Below, in pieces: positions 7,389 through 13,535 of a DNA stretch of 13,535 nt; within the stretch, counting starts at the first letter, position 1, and the number at the start of each line of letters is the position of its first letter. The notes beneath the pieces are model-generated. The model was given only the letters and a program-made list of their open reading frames with translations, searched no databases and had not been told where the DNA came from. Made by a program: the position numbers and the translations under genes. The stretch spans positions 1 through 13,535 of the forward strand of contig ONOZ01000106.1 in NCBI GenBank assembly GCA_900319595.1. Reading direction: 5' to 3'. The DNA is from an uncultured Bacteroidales bacterium (GTDB lineage: Bacteria > Bacteroidota > Bacteroidia > Bacteroidales > P3).

Positions 7389-7415
7389 ATTTTTACTATA
7401 TTCTATATTATTGTG

Positions 7416-7423
7416 CAAATATA
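7416..7423 (-). promoter_or_regulatory. Bacteroidota-type -7 element (TATATTTG) for the secreted repeat protein
   Basis: On the minus strand this reads TATATTTG followed by C, an exact TAnnTTTG match, ending 27 nt before the ATG at 7388. No -33 TTTG lies at normal spacing. The 7389-7504 stretch otherwise holds only A/T-rich DNA and the degraded tail of the pseudogene to its right. Confidence 0.5.
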
Positions 7424-7504
7424 CAACAAAATTTTATAAAACTATATATTTTTTATGAAAATTCAAATATAATACCGTCCAAATTGGTACAATGGAGCAA
7501 CTTT

Positions 7505-7888
7505 TTATGAAAAAGGATTTAATAGTTTTTTTTGATAATATGAGATAGCAGCCAACATGATTTTGAAAATTTTGTTACGAAACAATGAGGAAAAACACGT
7601 AACACCTATAAACAAGAGTAGATATTCGGAAATACTGACTGCGGTTATAGCACGAAAATTAAATAATTAGATAAAAGTTTGTGCAATCAATGGTACAATA
7701 TTACCACCACGAGATTGATTCCAATAAAACAAATCTTCGGGCAAATGAAATGAGTGTGCCATAAATACAACCCATGCATCGTCAGAGTTAAGTAGAGGAT
7801 AGCGTAAGTAAGAATAGAAGAAAAATGATATAATCGCAATAAATATTATGCAGACCCAATGATAATATTTTTTAATAAAGTTTTTCAT
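7505..7888 (-). pseudogene. Decayed membrane protein gene, glycosyltransferase (GT-C)-like N-terminus
   Basis: The ATG at 7888 opens a 73-codon frame that stops at 7667-7669. It has a cytoplasmic lysine-rich start, a membrane segment (about residues 9-30) and a loop with YPLLNSDDAWVVFMAH and YWNQSRGGNIVPLIAQ. An acidic pair just after the first membrane helix, as in NSDDA, is typical of GT-C membrane glycosyltransferases. The same frame stays protein-like after the stop: it reads LFNFRAITAVSISEYLLLFI and GVTCFSSLFRNKIFKIMLAA, with a second membrane segment, up to a TAA at 7505-7507. A change of AAA (Lys) to TAA at codon 74 would explain the break (FI-K-LFNF). Real family members run to several hundred residues, so most of the gene is gone. 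A further 13 in-frame codons to 7463 may be tail debris. It follows the nucleotidyltransferase gene by 58 nt. Confidence 0.72.
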
Positions 7889-7946
7889 TTTTGTTTTTGC
7901 ATGATAGGTATTGTACGTTATGTTTTCCTCTTTTACAATAGAGACA

Positions 7947-8744
7947 TTAGATGCTATTTTTTACTAAAAAAACATTATGTTTTGCTTTTTCAAGATTTTC
8001 AAGTTTGCCAACATCTAACCATTTTCCGCAGTGAATATATGGTTTTATTATATAATCTTTTGATAATTCCAAATACATTTCTATAATAGAGAAAGCACCA
8101 TTTTTATTTATTTTCTCAAAAATATCTTTATTTACAATATGTATGCCACTAAATGCATAAAGTTTTTCTTGTTTGTACTTGCGAGTTATAATTTTCTCGT
8201 TGGTAGCAGTGTTTGTCCAGCCACAAAGTTCGTTATTCTCATTAAAAATCAAATATCTTTGAGTTTTACGCTTTTGTACAGCCAAAAGTGCGAGAGGAGA
8301 AGTTGTTAAAAAAACTTGTTGCATATCGTCAAAATCGATATCACTTATAATATCAACGTTATGTAGTAGTATTAAATTTTTCACGCTGATTATTTTTTTT
8401 TTCTCGCTGTTAAAAAAATTTTTCTCGCTAATTATTTTTTTTTTATCAATGAAATTTTTTTTTGCTTTTAGAAGTCCTCCGCCAGTATCTAATAATAAGT
8501 TTCTTTCGTCTGAAATAGAGATATTTACATTATATTTTACTTTCAGTTGTTCAATATACTCTACCATCATATCTGCAAAGTGATGAACATTCACAACTAT
8601 TGGGTCAATTCCATAACTAACGAATTTTTCAATATTTATTTCTAGCAGAGTTTTATGATTGACACTCACCATTGCTTTGGGTTTGTCGTCTGTCAATGGT
8701 CGTAATCTTGTCCCTAAACCAGCAGCAAAAATCATGCCATTCAT
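7947..8744 (-). CDS. Sugar-phosphate nucleotidyltransferase (MurU/HddC-like) with in-frame repeat insertion
   Basis: This 265-residue enzyme of the NTP-transferase family should join a nucleotide to a sugar-1-phosphate. Motifs: the nucleotide loop FAAGLGTRLRPLTDDKPKAM (6-25), DTGGGL (86-91), the metal-binding aspartate in LLHNVDI (126-132), and WLDVGKLENLEKA (242-254). The overall type is that of MurU, HddC or mannose-1-phosphate guanylyltransferases; the exact sugar cannot be told. Residues about 99-122 are an extra lysine-rich stretch made of 7-residue units (KKKIISE, KNFFNSE, KKKIISV) between DTGGGL and LLHNVDI, where I expect homologues to have a much shorter loop. It is encoded by the DNA repeat at 8374-8447. 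The core motifs are intact, so the enzyme is probably still active. The ATG at 8744 lies 8 nt after pgpH; M4 (8735) is an alternative start. Confidence 0.88.
   Translation of the reverse strand: MNGMIFAAGLGTRLRPLTDDKPKAMVSVNHKTLLEINIEKFVSYGIDPIVVNVHHFADMMVEYIEQLKVKYNVNISISDERNLLLDTGGGLLKAKKNFIDKKKIISEKNFFNSEKKKIISVKNLILLHNVDIISDIDFDDMQQVFLTTSPLALLAVQKRKTQRYLIFNENNELCGWTNTATNEKIITRKYKQEKLYAFSGIHIVNKDIFEKINKNGAFSIIEMYLELSKDYIIKPYIHCGKWLDVGKLENLEKAKHNVFLVKNSI
8374..8447 (-). repeat. In-frame minisatellite-like repeat (21-nt units) inside the nucleotidyltransferase gene
   Basis: On the coding strand, two 32-nt segments (8447-8416 and 8405-8374), 42 nt apart, match at 29 of 32 positions. Both read GAK, ten A, TAATYAGCG, two bases, five A, TTT. 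A third, shorter core TAACAGCGAG lies between them at 8412-8403. The cores are therefore about 21 nt (7 codons) apart, and the frame is kept. The protein reads KKKIISE-KNFFNSE-KKKIISV. The same core and spacing recur in the palindrome at 6190-6259; the 8447-8416 unit matches its inverted arm at 27 of 32 positions. Confidence 0.8.
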
Positions 8745-8752
8745 ATAATTAT

Positions 8753-10849
8753 TTAATTTAAATTGTTAGTATTTTGATTGACAGGATATTCTATGCGAAC
8801 ATGATATATGCTTTGTAGTTTCTTTTTCAAAAACTTCTTTATTTTTTCAATGTCGGCAAAGGTTATATTTGCATTAGAAAATTGATTATCTTCTATTTGT
8901 GCATTTATAATACTCTCGACTAAACTCGATATAGATTTTTCCGAATGTTCTTGCATACTCCTTGACGCTGCCTCGACACTATCAACAATCATCAATACTG
9001 CCGTTTCTTTTGAAAAAGGTTTTGGACCATGATATTTATACAATGATTCATCTATCTGAGTATCTTGATGTTCGTTGCATTCTTTATTATAAAAATATTT
9101 AGTTTTTGATGTGCCATGATGTGTACGTATGAAATCAACAATAGGTTCAGGTATTTTATATCTATGTGCCAGTTTGATACCATCTGTAACATGCGAAATA
9201 ATCACTTGTGCCGACTCTTCGTTTGTTAAATCGGTATGAGGATTCAGTCCAGAGTTTTGATTTTCAATAAAATATATAGGACTAACAAGTTTTCCTATAT
9301 CATGGTACAGACTTCCTGCCCTTACCAATAGTGCATTACCTCCAATTTCATGAATTAAATCCTCTGCAATATTAGCAACTTGAATGCAATGTTGAAATGT
9401 ACCAGGTGCCTTTACGGATAATTCCCTTAAAATCTTTGAATCTGTGTTAGAATACTCCATTAAAGACATTTCACTTACTAATGAAAAGATTTTTTCCAAA
9501 ACAAATACTATCGGAAATGCAAACAATATCATAATTGCATTAGCAGCAAAATAGATAAATCTATATATATCAAGTTGTTTTAGATTATTGTCCAAAATAA
9601 GAGTCATTGCCAAATAAATGGCAGAGTATGTTGCAAAGACAATCACTGCCGTTTTGAAAAATTCTACACGTTTTTCCAAATGCTCAACAGATAGTATCGC
9701 CATCATACCTGCAATTAGTTGATAGAATACAAATTCAAAACTGTTAGGAACAGAAAAACCTATTATTATTATTGTAACCAAGAATACATATAGAGAAACC
9801 TTGGTGTCAAAGAATGTTCTTACTAAAATAGGGGTAAGACATAGTGGCACAACATAAAGATATTTTGGATTTATATGTAAAACACCGACCGTCATACCAA
9901 CCATCATCAAAATAATAAATAATATAAGTATAATCTTTTTGTTATTTAGAAAAATATCCTTATCTGTATTATACAAAAATAGCACCATCGCCCCTAAGGC
10001 AATAATAATTAGTAGATATTGCCCTATAAAAGATATGTATTTAGTCCTGTTTGATTGATTGAGATTTATTCCTTCATATTCATTTTTTAAAGATGATAGA
10101 ATTTGGTATTTTTCTTGTGTAATTAGTTCTCCTTTTGTTATAATCTTTTGATTTTTAAGTATCAAACCTTTTGTTTTAGAGATATCATCTATTTGCGAGG
10201 CTACAATTTCTTCTGTTTTTATGTTGTTGAAGATAATATTTGGTGCAATAATTTTAATAAGAATATCAGCAATAGAGTTCTTTTCTTTGTCTTGTATGGT
10301 ATTGTTAGTTTTAATCTCTTCATTGACAATGTTTTCTATATCATTAGTTGTGTAAAATTCTGTAATTTCATATTCTTGAGCCAAATTATTATTTACAACA
10401 ATGATAGTATTGTCGTAATTTTTCATATTGGAATAATTAGAGATGATACCCTTGTTTATAATAGAGTGCAGAATATGTTTTGTAGAGTTTTCTAAAAGTT
10501 TTTGTTCTGTTATAGACAAATTGTTTTTATCAGAAAAAGAGGCAATGCTTTTTTCCAATTCTTTTTCCATATTAATATTTGTCTGTTCGTTGTAGTCAAA
10601 ATAAAGACTCTTTGTAGCAATAATCTCATTTTTTTGTTCCGCAATTTCACTTTCAGTCTTTTGTATAGCAAAATCAAAAGGTGCTTCCAATGTTTCGTGT
10701 TTCCAATAATGACCTTGTGTAAATTCATATCTAAACGATGATTTAGTAGGTGTAATAAGCACTATAATTATCGCGGCAACTAAAACTTGTAGGATACGGT
10801 TTAGTCTTAATAAAAAACTTTGTTTAGTATGGTTTATAAAACGTTTCAT
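8753..10849 (-). CDS. pgpH: PgpH-type 7TM-HD cyclic di-AMP phosphodiesterase
   Basis: This 698-residue inner-membrane protein has the PgpH layout: one N-terminal membrane helix (about 17-34), a long extracytoplasmic 7TMR-HDED domain (about 38-268, lysine-, asparagine- and isoleucine-rich), seven membrane helices (about 270-455), and a cytoplasmic HD domain (about 480-690). The metal ligands are all visible: H487, H516-D517 (YHDIGK), H553, H577-H578 (RTHHGT) and D623 (MIVDSVEA). In studied members such as Listeria PgpH this domain hydrolyses cyclic di-AMP to pApA. Substrate here is inferred from family. It starts 13 nt after mlaF and ends 8 nt before the nucleotidyltransferase, so it is part of that run. 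The ATG at 10849 has no Shine-Dalgarno site. The codon use is very A/T-rich, more so than the hyd genes. Confidence 0.9.
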   Translation of the reverse strand: MKRFINHTKQSFLLRLNRILQVLVAAIIIVLITPTKSSFRYEFTQGHYWKHETLEAPFDFAIQKTESEIAEQKNEIIATKSLYFDYNEQTNINMEKELEKSIASFSDKNNLSITEQKLLENSTKHILHSIINKGIISNYSNMKNYDNTIIVVNNNLAQEYEITEFYTTNDIENIVNEEIKTNNTIQDKEKNSIADILIKIIAPNIIFNNIKTEEIVASQIDDISKTKGLILKNQKIITKGELITQEKYQILSSLKNEYEGINLNQSNRTKYISFIGQYLLIIIALGAMVLFLYNTDKDIFLNNKKIILILFIILMMVGMTVGVLHINPKYLYVVPLCLTPILVRTFFDTKVSLYVFLVTIIIIGFSVPNSFEFVFYQLIAGMMAILSVEHLEKRVEFFKTAVIVFATYSAIYLAMTLILDNNLKQLDIYRFIYFAANAIMILFAFPIVFVLEKIFSLVSEMSLMEYSNTDSKILRELSVKAPGTFQHCIQVANIAEDLIHEIGGNALLVRAGSLYHDIGKLVSPIYFIENQNSGLNPHTDLTNEESAQVIISHVTDGIKLAHRYKIPEPIVDFIRTHHGTSKTKYFYNKECNEHQDTQIDESLYKYHGPKPFSKETAVLMIVDSVEAASRSMQEHSEKSISSLVESIINAQIEDNQFSNANITFADIEKIKKFLKKKLQSIYHVRIEYPVNQNTNNLN

Positions 10850-10862
10850 TGCAAAAATGATT

Positions 10863-11612
10863 CTATTTTTCTTTAATTTTCTTTGTCAATGCACTGCAAA
10901 AGATAAAGTCGTTCAACTCTTTATTGTCGGTTTTCAAAACATTGTTATGGTTTCCTTGCCAATGCAATCTACCTTCGTGAATATAAATGATGTTCTCGCC
11001 AATTTCCATAACAGAATTCATGTCGTGAGTATTAACTATTGTAGTCATGTTAAACTCCTTAGTCAAATTCATAATAAGTTTATCAATCAAAATAGAAGTT
11101 TGAGGGTCAAGACCAGAGTTGGGCTCATCACAGAACAAGTATTTAGGTTGTGCAGATATGGCACGGGCAATGGCAACTCGCTTCCTCATACCTCCGCTTA
11201 ACTGCGAAGGAAACATTTTATTGATACCCCTCAAATTAACTCTTTCTAAGCAATAATCAACTCGATCTTTACGTTCTTTTCTTCGCATTGAAGAAAACAT
11301 ACGAAGCGGAAACATAATGTTTTCTTCAACGGTCATAGAATCAAATAATGCTCCCTCTTGAAAGATGAAGCCAATGTCTTTGCGGACATCTATTTTTTGC
11401 TCGCGAGACATAGTTGCCAAAACTCTATCATCATAAGAAACGAATCCCTCTTCTGGCACGTACAAACCTGCAATACTTCTCAGTAGAACAGTTTTTCCAC
11501 TTCCAGACTTTCCTATAATAAGGTTGCACTTGCCAGGTAGAAATTCCGTGGTAATGTCTTTCAATACCTGTCTGCCTTGAAAATATTTAGAAACATGATC
11601 TACTTTTATCAT
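10863..11612 (-). CDS. mlaF: MlaF-like ABC transporter ATPase (phospholipid transport)
   Basis: This 249-residue ATPase energises the MlaE permease at the cytoplasmic face of the inner membrane. Visible motifs: Walker A GKSGSGKT (34-41), Q-loop FIFQEGALFDSMTV (Q85), signature LSGGM (138-142) followed by RKRVAIARA, Walker B YLFCDEPNSGLDP (158-170), and H-loop VNTHD (H196). The FQEGALFDSMTV and CDEPNSGLDP wording is characteristic of the Mla/Mce-type (Ttg2A) ATPases. All catalytic residues are present and length is normal. It starts 34 nt after mlaE and is followed by pgpH after 13 nt. The substrate-binding MCE protein MlaD, often encoded next to these two genes in other bacteria, is not in this window. 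Confidence 0.93.
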   Translation of the reverse strand: MIKVDHVSKYFQGRQVLKDITTEFLPGKCNLIIGKSGSGKTVLLRSIAGLYVPEEGFVSYDDRVLATMSREQKIDVRKDIGFIFQEGALFDSMTVEENIMFPLRMFSSMRRKERKDRVDYCLERVNLRGINKMFPSQLSGGMRKRVAIARAISAQPKYLFCDEPNSGLDPQTSILIDKLIMNLTKEFNMTTIVNTHDMNSVMEIGENIIYIHEGRLHWQGNHNNVLKTDNKELNDFIFCSALTKKIKEK

Positions 11613-11646
11613 CGCAATACCTTGTTTATTGATATAGTTATTTTTA

Positions 11647-12396
11647 TTAATTGAACAATTCCGTTATTAAGATATTAAAAATCATAATTACAATGGAACT
11701 CTGAACCACGGCTTTGGTTGATTGTTGTCCAACCTCAATACTACCTCCCTTTATTGTATATCCACGATAACAGGATATGGTAGAAATTATTATTGCATTG
11801 ATAATTATCTTTACCATCGCGTACCATACATCTCCCATACTAAAATCCAAACGCAAACCTTCAACGTAGTCGAATAATGTCAATTGCCCTAGTAACAATC
11901 CTCCTATATAACCTCCAATAAGAGAAATAAAGATACTTTGAATAGCCAAAAGAGGAAAGAATATTACACAAGCAATAATTTTAGGCATAATAAGATATGA
12001 AGCAGTATTGACTCCCATAACTTCTAATGCGTCAATTTGTTCTGTAATTCGCTGAGTACCAATTTCACTTGCAATTTTAGAAGCACATTTACCTGCTAAA
12101 ATCAAAGAGATTATGGTAGGAGAAAATTCTAACATCATTGCCTTGCGAGAAACAAAACCATAAATCCAATTAGGATACATAGGATTTTGTAAATTTAAAA
12201 GAATTTGCATCACAACTGCAGCCCCGACAAATATACTTATGATTGCGACTATTACGATTGAATCAACACCCAATTCTTTCATCTCAAAGACAACACGATG
12301 CAAGAAAACCCTTTTGTTTTGGGGTCTCTTAAAAGCATCTTTCATTAAAACAAGATACTCTCCAAATGCTTTGATAAAATCTTTTATTTTTTTCAA
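11647..12396 (-). CDS. mlaE: MlaE-like ABC transporter permease (phospholipid transport)
   Basis: This 249-residue integral membrane protein of the MlaE family is the transmembrane half of a phospholipid transporter. It has an N-terminal amphipathic part, a membrane segment at about 45-68, the conserved family stretch ASEIGTQRITEQIDALEVMGV (about 108-128), and several further membrane helices to the C-terminus. The start codon appears to be TTG at 12396: there is no ATG in frame between it and an upstream in-frame TGA (12421-12423), and the next ATG (M18) would remove part of the conserved N-terminus. It lies 14 nt after clpC, so clpC, mlaE and mlaF probably share a transcript. A rare start may keep its translation low; this is inference. 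Confidence 0.92.
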   Translation of the reverse strand: MKKIKDFIKAFGEYLVLMKDAFKRPQNKRVFLHRVVFEMKELGVDSIVIVAIISIFVGAAVVMQILLNLQNPMYPNWIYGFVSRKAMMLEFSPTIISLILAGKCASKIASEIGTQRITEQIDALEVMGVNTASYLIMPKIIACVIFFPLLAIQSIFISLIGGYIGGLLLGQLTLFDYVEGLRLDFSMGDVWYAMVKIIINAIIISTISCYRGYTIKGGSIEVGQQSTKAVVQSSIVIMIFNILITELFN

Positions 12397-12410
12397 AATG
12401 TTACTTATCT

Positions 12411-13535
12411 TTATTCTATTTCAATTTTGAGTCCCTTTTCTTTCGATTGAGAAAGTTTGACTTTTATTTTTCGTTTATTTTGATTCTTATTTGCTAAAAT
12501 TATTTCACTTAGAGGATTTTCTATTGCATTTTGAATTGAGCGTTTAATAGGTCGTGCTCCAAAATCTCGATTTTCATTCATATCTAAAATATATTGTTTT
12601 GCTTGTTGTGTGATATGCAATGAATAACCAATTTCTTCTATTCTTTTTCTTAGATAATTTAATTCCAAATCCACAATATGTAACAAATTATCGTTATTGA
12701 GTGCATTGAAAAACACTATATCATCTATGCGATTAAGAAATTCAGGAGCAAAAGTTTTTTGTATATCTTTGTCTATAACACTTTGTTCTATAGCACGGGT
12801 ATTATCTTTTTTTGCCGTCATAGCAAAGCCCACACCCGTACCAAAATCTTTTAGAGTCCGACTACCTACGTTAGAAGTCATTATTATTATTGTATTTTTG
12901 AAATCAACGACTCTACCCATAGAATCTGTTAGATGTCCTTCGTCGAGGATTTGTAATAATATATTGAAAACATCTTTATGAGCTTTCTCGATTTCGTCAA
13001 ACAACACAATGGAATAGGGATGTCTTCTAACCTGCTCGGTTAATTGCCCGCTTTCTTCATAACCTACATAGCCAGGAGCTGCACCTATTAGTCGAGATAC
13101 ATTGAATTTTTCCATATATTCGCTCATATCTATCCTGATAATATTATCCTTTGAGCCAAATAGATATTCGGACAGAGTTTTTGCTAAATATGTTTTACCA
13201 ACTCCAGTAGGTCCGACAAAGATAAATGAACCTATTGGACGACTTGGGTCTTTAAGTCCTGTTCTTGCTCGTCTTACAGCTTTACATATTTTACTTATTG
13301 CCTCATCTTGTCCTATTACTTTACTTTTTATAACATTGTCTATTTCCAAAAGGCGTTTGCTCTCGTTCTCATCAGTTTTTTCTATTGTTATACCCGTCAT
13401 AGCACCAATCACTTTTGCAATTTCATCTTCATCTATAACAAAAGGATTTTCTTTAAGCGATTGTTCCCACTCTTTACGCAAAAGAACATAAGAATCCTGC
13501 AATGCAGCAATTTTATTTTTGATAGTATTGGCTTG
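12411..13535 (-). CDS. clpC: ClpC-type AAA+ unfoldase, C-terminal part (5' end outside window)
   Basis: The frame runs open to the window edge (first visible residues QANTIKNKIA), so this is the C-terminal 374 residues of a protein usually over 800 long. It shows the end of the middle region and the whole second AAA+ module: VIGQDEAI, Walker A GPTGVGKT, the pore loop GYVGYEESG, Walker B IVLFDE, sensor 1 MTSN, arginine-finger region FLNRID, and sensor 2 GARPIKR. The VGF after KDFGTG matches the loop by which ClpC and ClpA-type unfoldases dock on ClpP; ClpB lacks it. The protein should feed unfolded substrates to ClpP in the cytoplasm. A TTG at 13502 is not a real start because the similarity continues upstream. 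It is the first visible gene of the leftward run. Confidence 0.93.
   Translation of the reverse strand, partial: QANTIKNKIAALQDSYVLLRKEWEQSLKENPFVIDEDEIAKVIGAMTGITIEKTDENESKRLLEIDNVIKSKVIGQDEAISKICKAVRRARTGLKDPSRPIGSFIFVGPTGVGKTYLAKTLSEYLFGSKDNIIRIDMSEYMEKFNVSRLIGAAPGYVGYEESGQLTEQVRRHPYSIVLFDEIEKAHKDVFNILLQILDEGHLTDSMGRVVDFKNTIIIMTSNVGSRTLKDFGTGVGFAMTAKKDNTRAIEQSVIDKDIQKTFAPEFLNRIDDIVFFNALNNDNLLHIVDLELNYLRKRIEEIGYSLHITQQAKQYILDMNENRDFGARPIKRSIQNAIENPLSEIILANKNQNKRKIKVKLSQSKEKGLKIEIE

Noticed and set aside
7667..7669. TAA recoded as an amino acid in the membrane protein gene
   Set aside because: No other gene here uses an internal TAA and the downstream part is also truncated, so decay is the simpler reading.
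13102..13491. 129-codon open frame on the plus strand
   Set aside because: It is antisense to the conserved clpC AAA+ domain and shows no recognisable protein signature.
12411..13535. ClpB disaggregase
   Set aside because: The VGF loop for ClpP docking and the KDFGTG context point to ClpC.
1..13535. CRISPR arrays, insertion sequences, prophage or integrase genes
   Set aside because: No regular repeat-spacer pattern, transposase or integrase frame was seen on either strand.

Overview
The window reads as a piece of an AT-rich, anaerobic Bacteroidota chromosome, most likely of the order Bacteroidales. Three things point there: a TAnnTTTG type -7 promoter element in front of three genes, weak or absent Shine-Dalgarno sites on most genes, and the protein families present (HydABC hydrogenase, PgpH-like 7TM-HD protein, MlaEF, ClpC, MurU/HddC-like nucleotidyltransferase). 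The species cannot be named from the sequence. Poly-A/T tracts, small repeats and a decaying gene suggest a drift-prone, possibly host-associated lineage; that is inference.

Layout. 1-247 (+): two closely related tRNA-Ser genes, anticodons CGA (cut by the window edge) and GGA. 287-326: a hairpin between them and the convergent hydrogenase operon. 362-4861 (-): a four-gene operon transcribed right to left, an HndB-like thioredoxin-fold protein, then HydB, HydA and HydC, the three subunits of an NADH- and ferredoxin-linked [FeFe]-hydrogenase. 4862-5022: a divergent promoter region. 5023-6192 (+): the ribosome-associated GTPase HflX. 6190-6259: a palindromic A/T-rich repeat. 6342-7388 (-): a secreted YD/RHS-like repeat protein. 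7505-7888 (-): a decayed membrane glycosyltransferase-like gene. 7947-13535 (-): a tightly packed run clpC (cut by the right edge), mlaE, mlaF, a PgpH-type HD phosphodiesterase and a nucleotidyltransferase.

How they work together. HydB (NADH/FMN), HydC ([2Fe-2S]) and HydA (H-cluster) should form one soluble complex that reoxidises NADH and reduced ferredoxin by making H2, or runs in reverse. MlaE and MlaF form the membrane and ATPase core of a phospholipid transporter. The HD protein should degrade cyclic di-AMP. The nucleotidyltransferase should activate a sugar-1-phosphate for surface polysaccharide or cell-wall work.

The most unusual points are: a minisatellite-like repeat with a 21-nt (7-codon) period that sits in frame inside the nucleotidyltransferase gene and also as a palindrome at the end of hflX; an HndB-like protein in the hydrogenase operon with no cysteine at all, so it cannot hold its family's [2Fe-2S] cluster; a glycosyltransferase relic whose reading frame continues through a nonsense codon; and strong Shine-Dalgarno sequences only on hydB and hydA.
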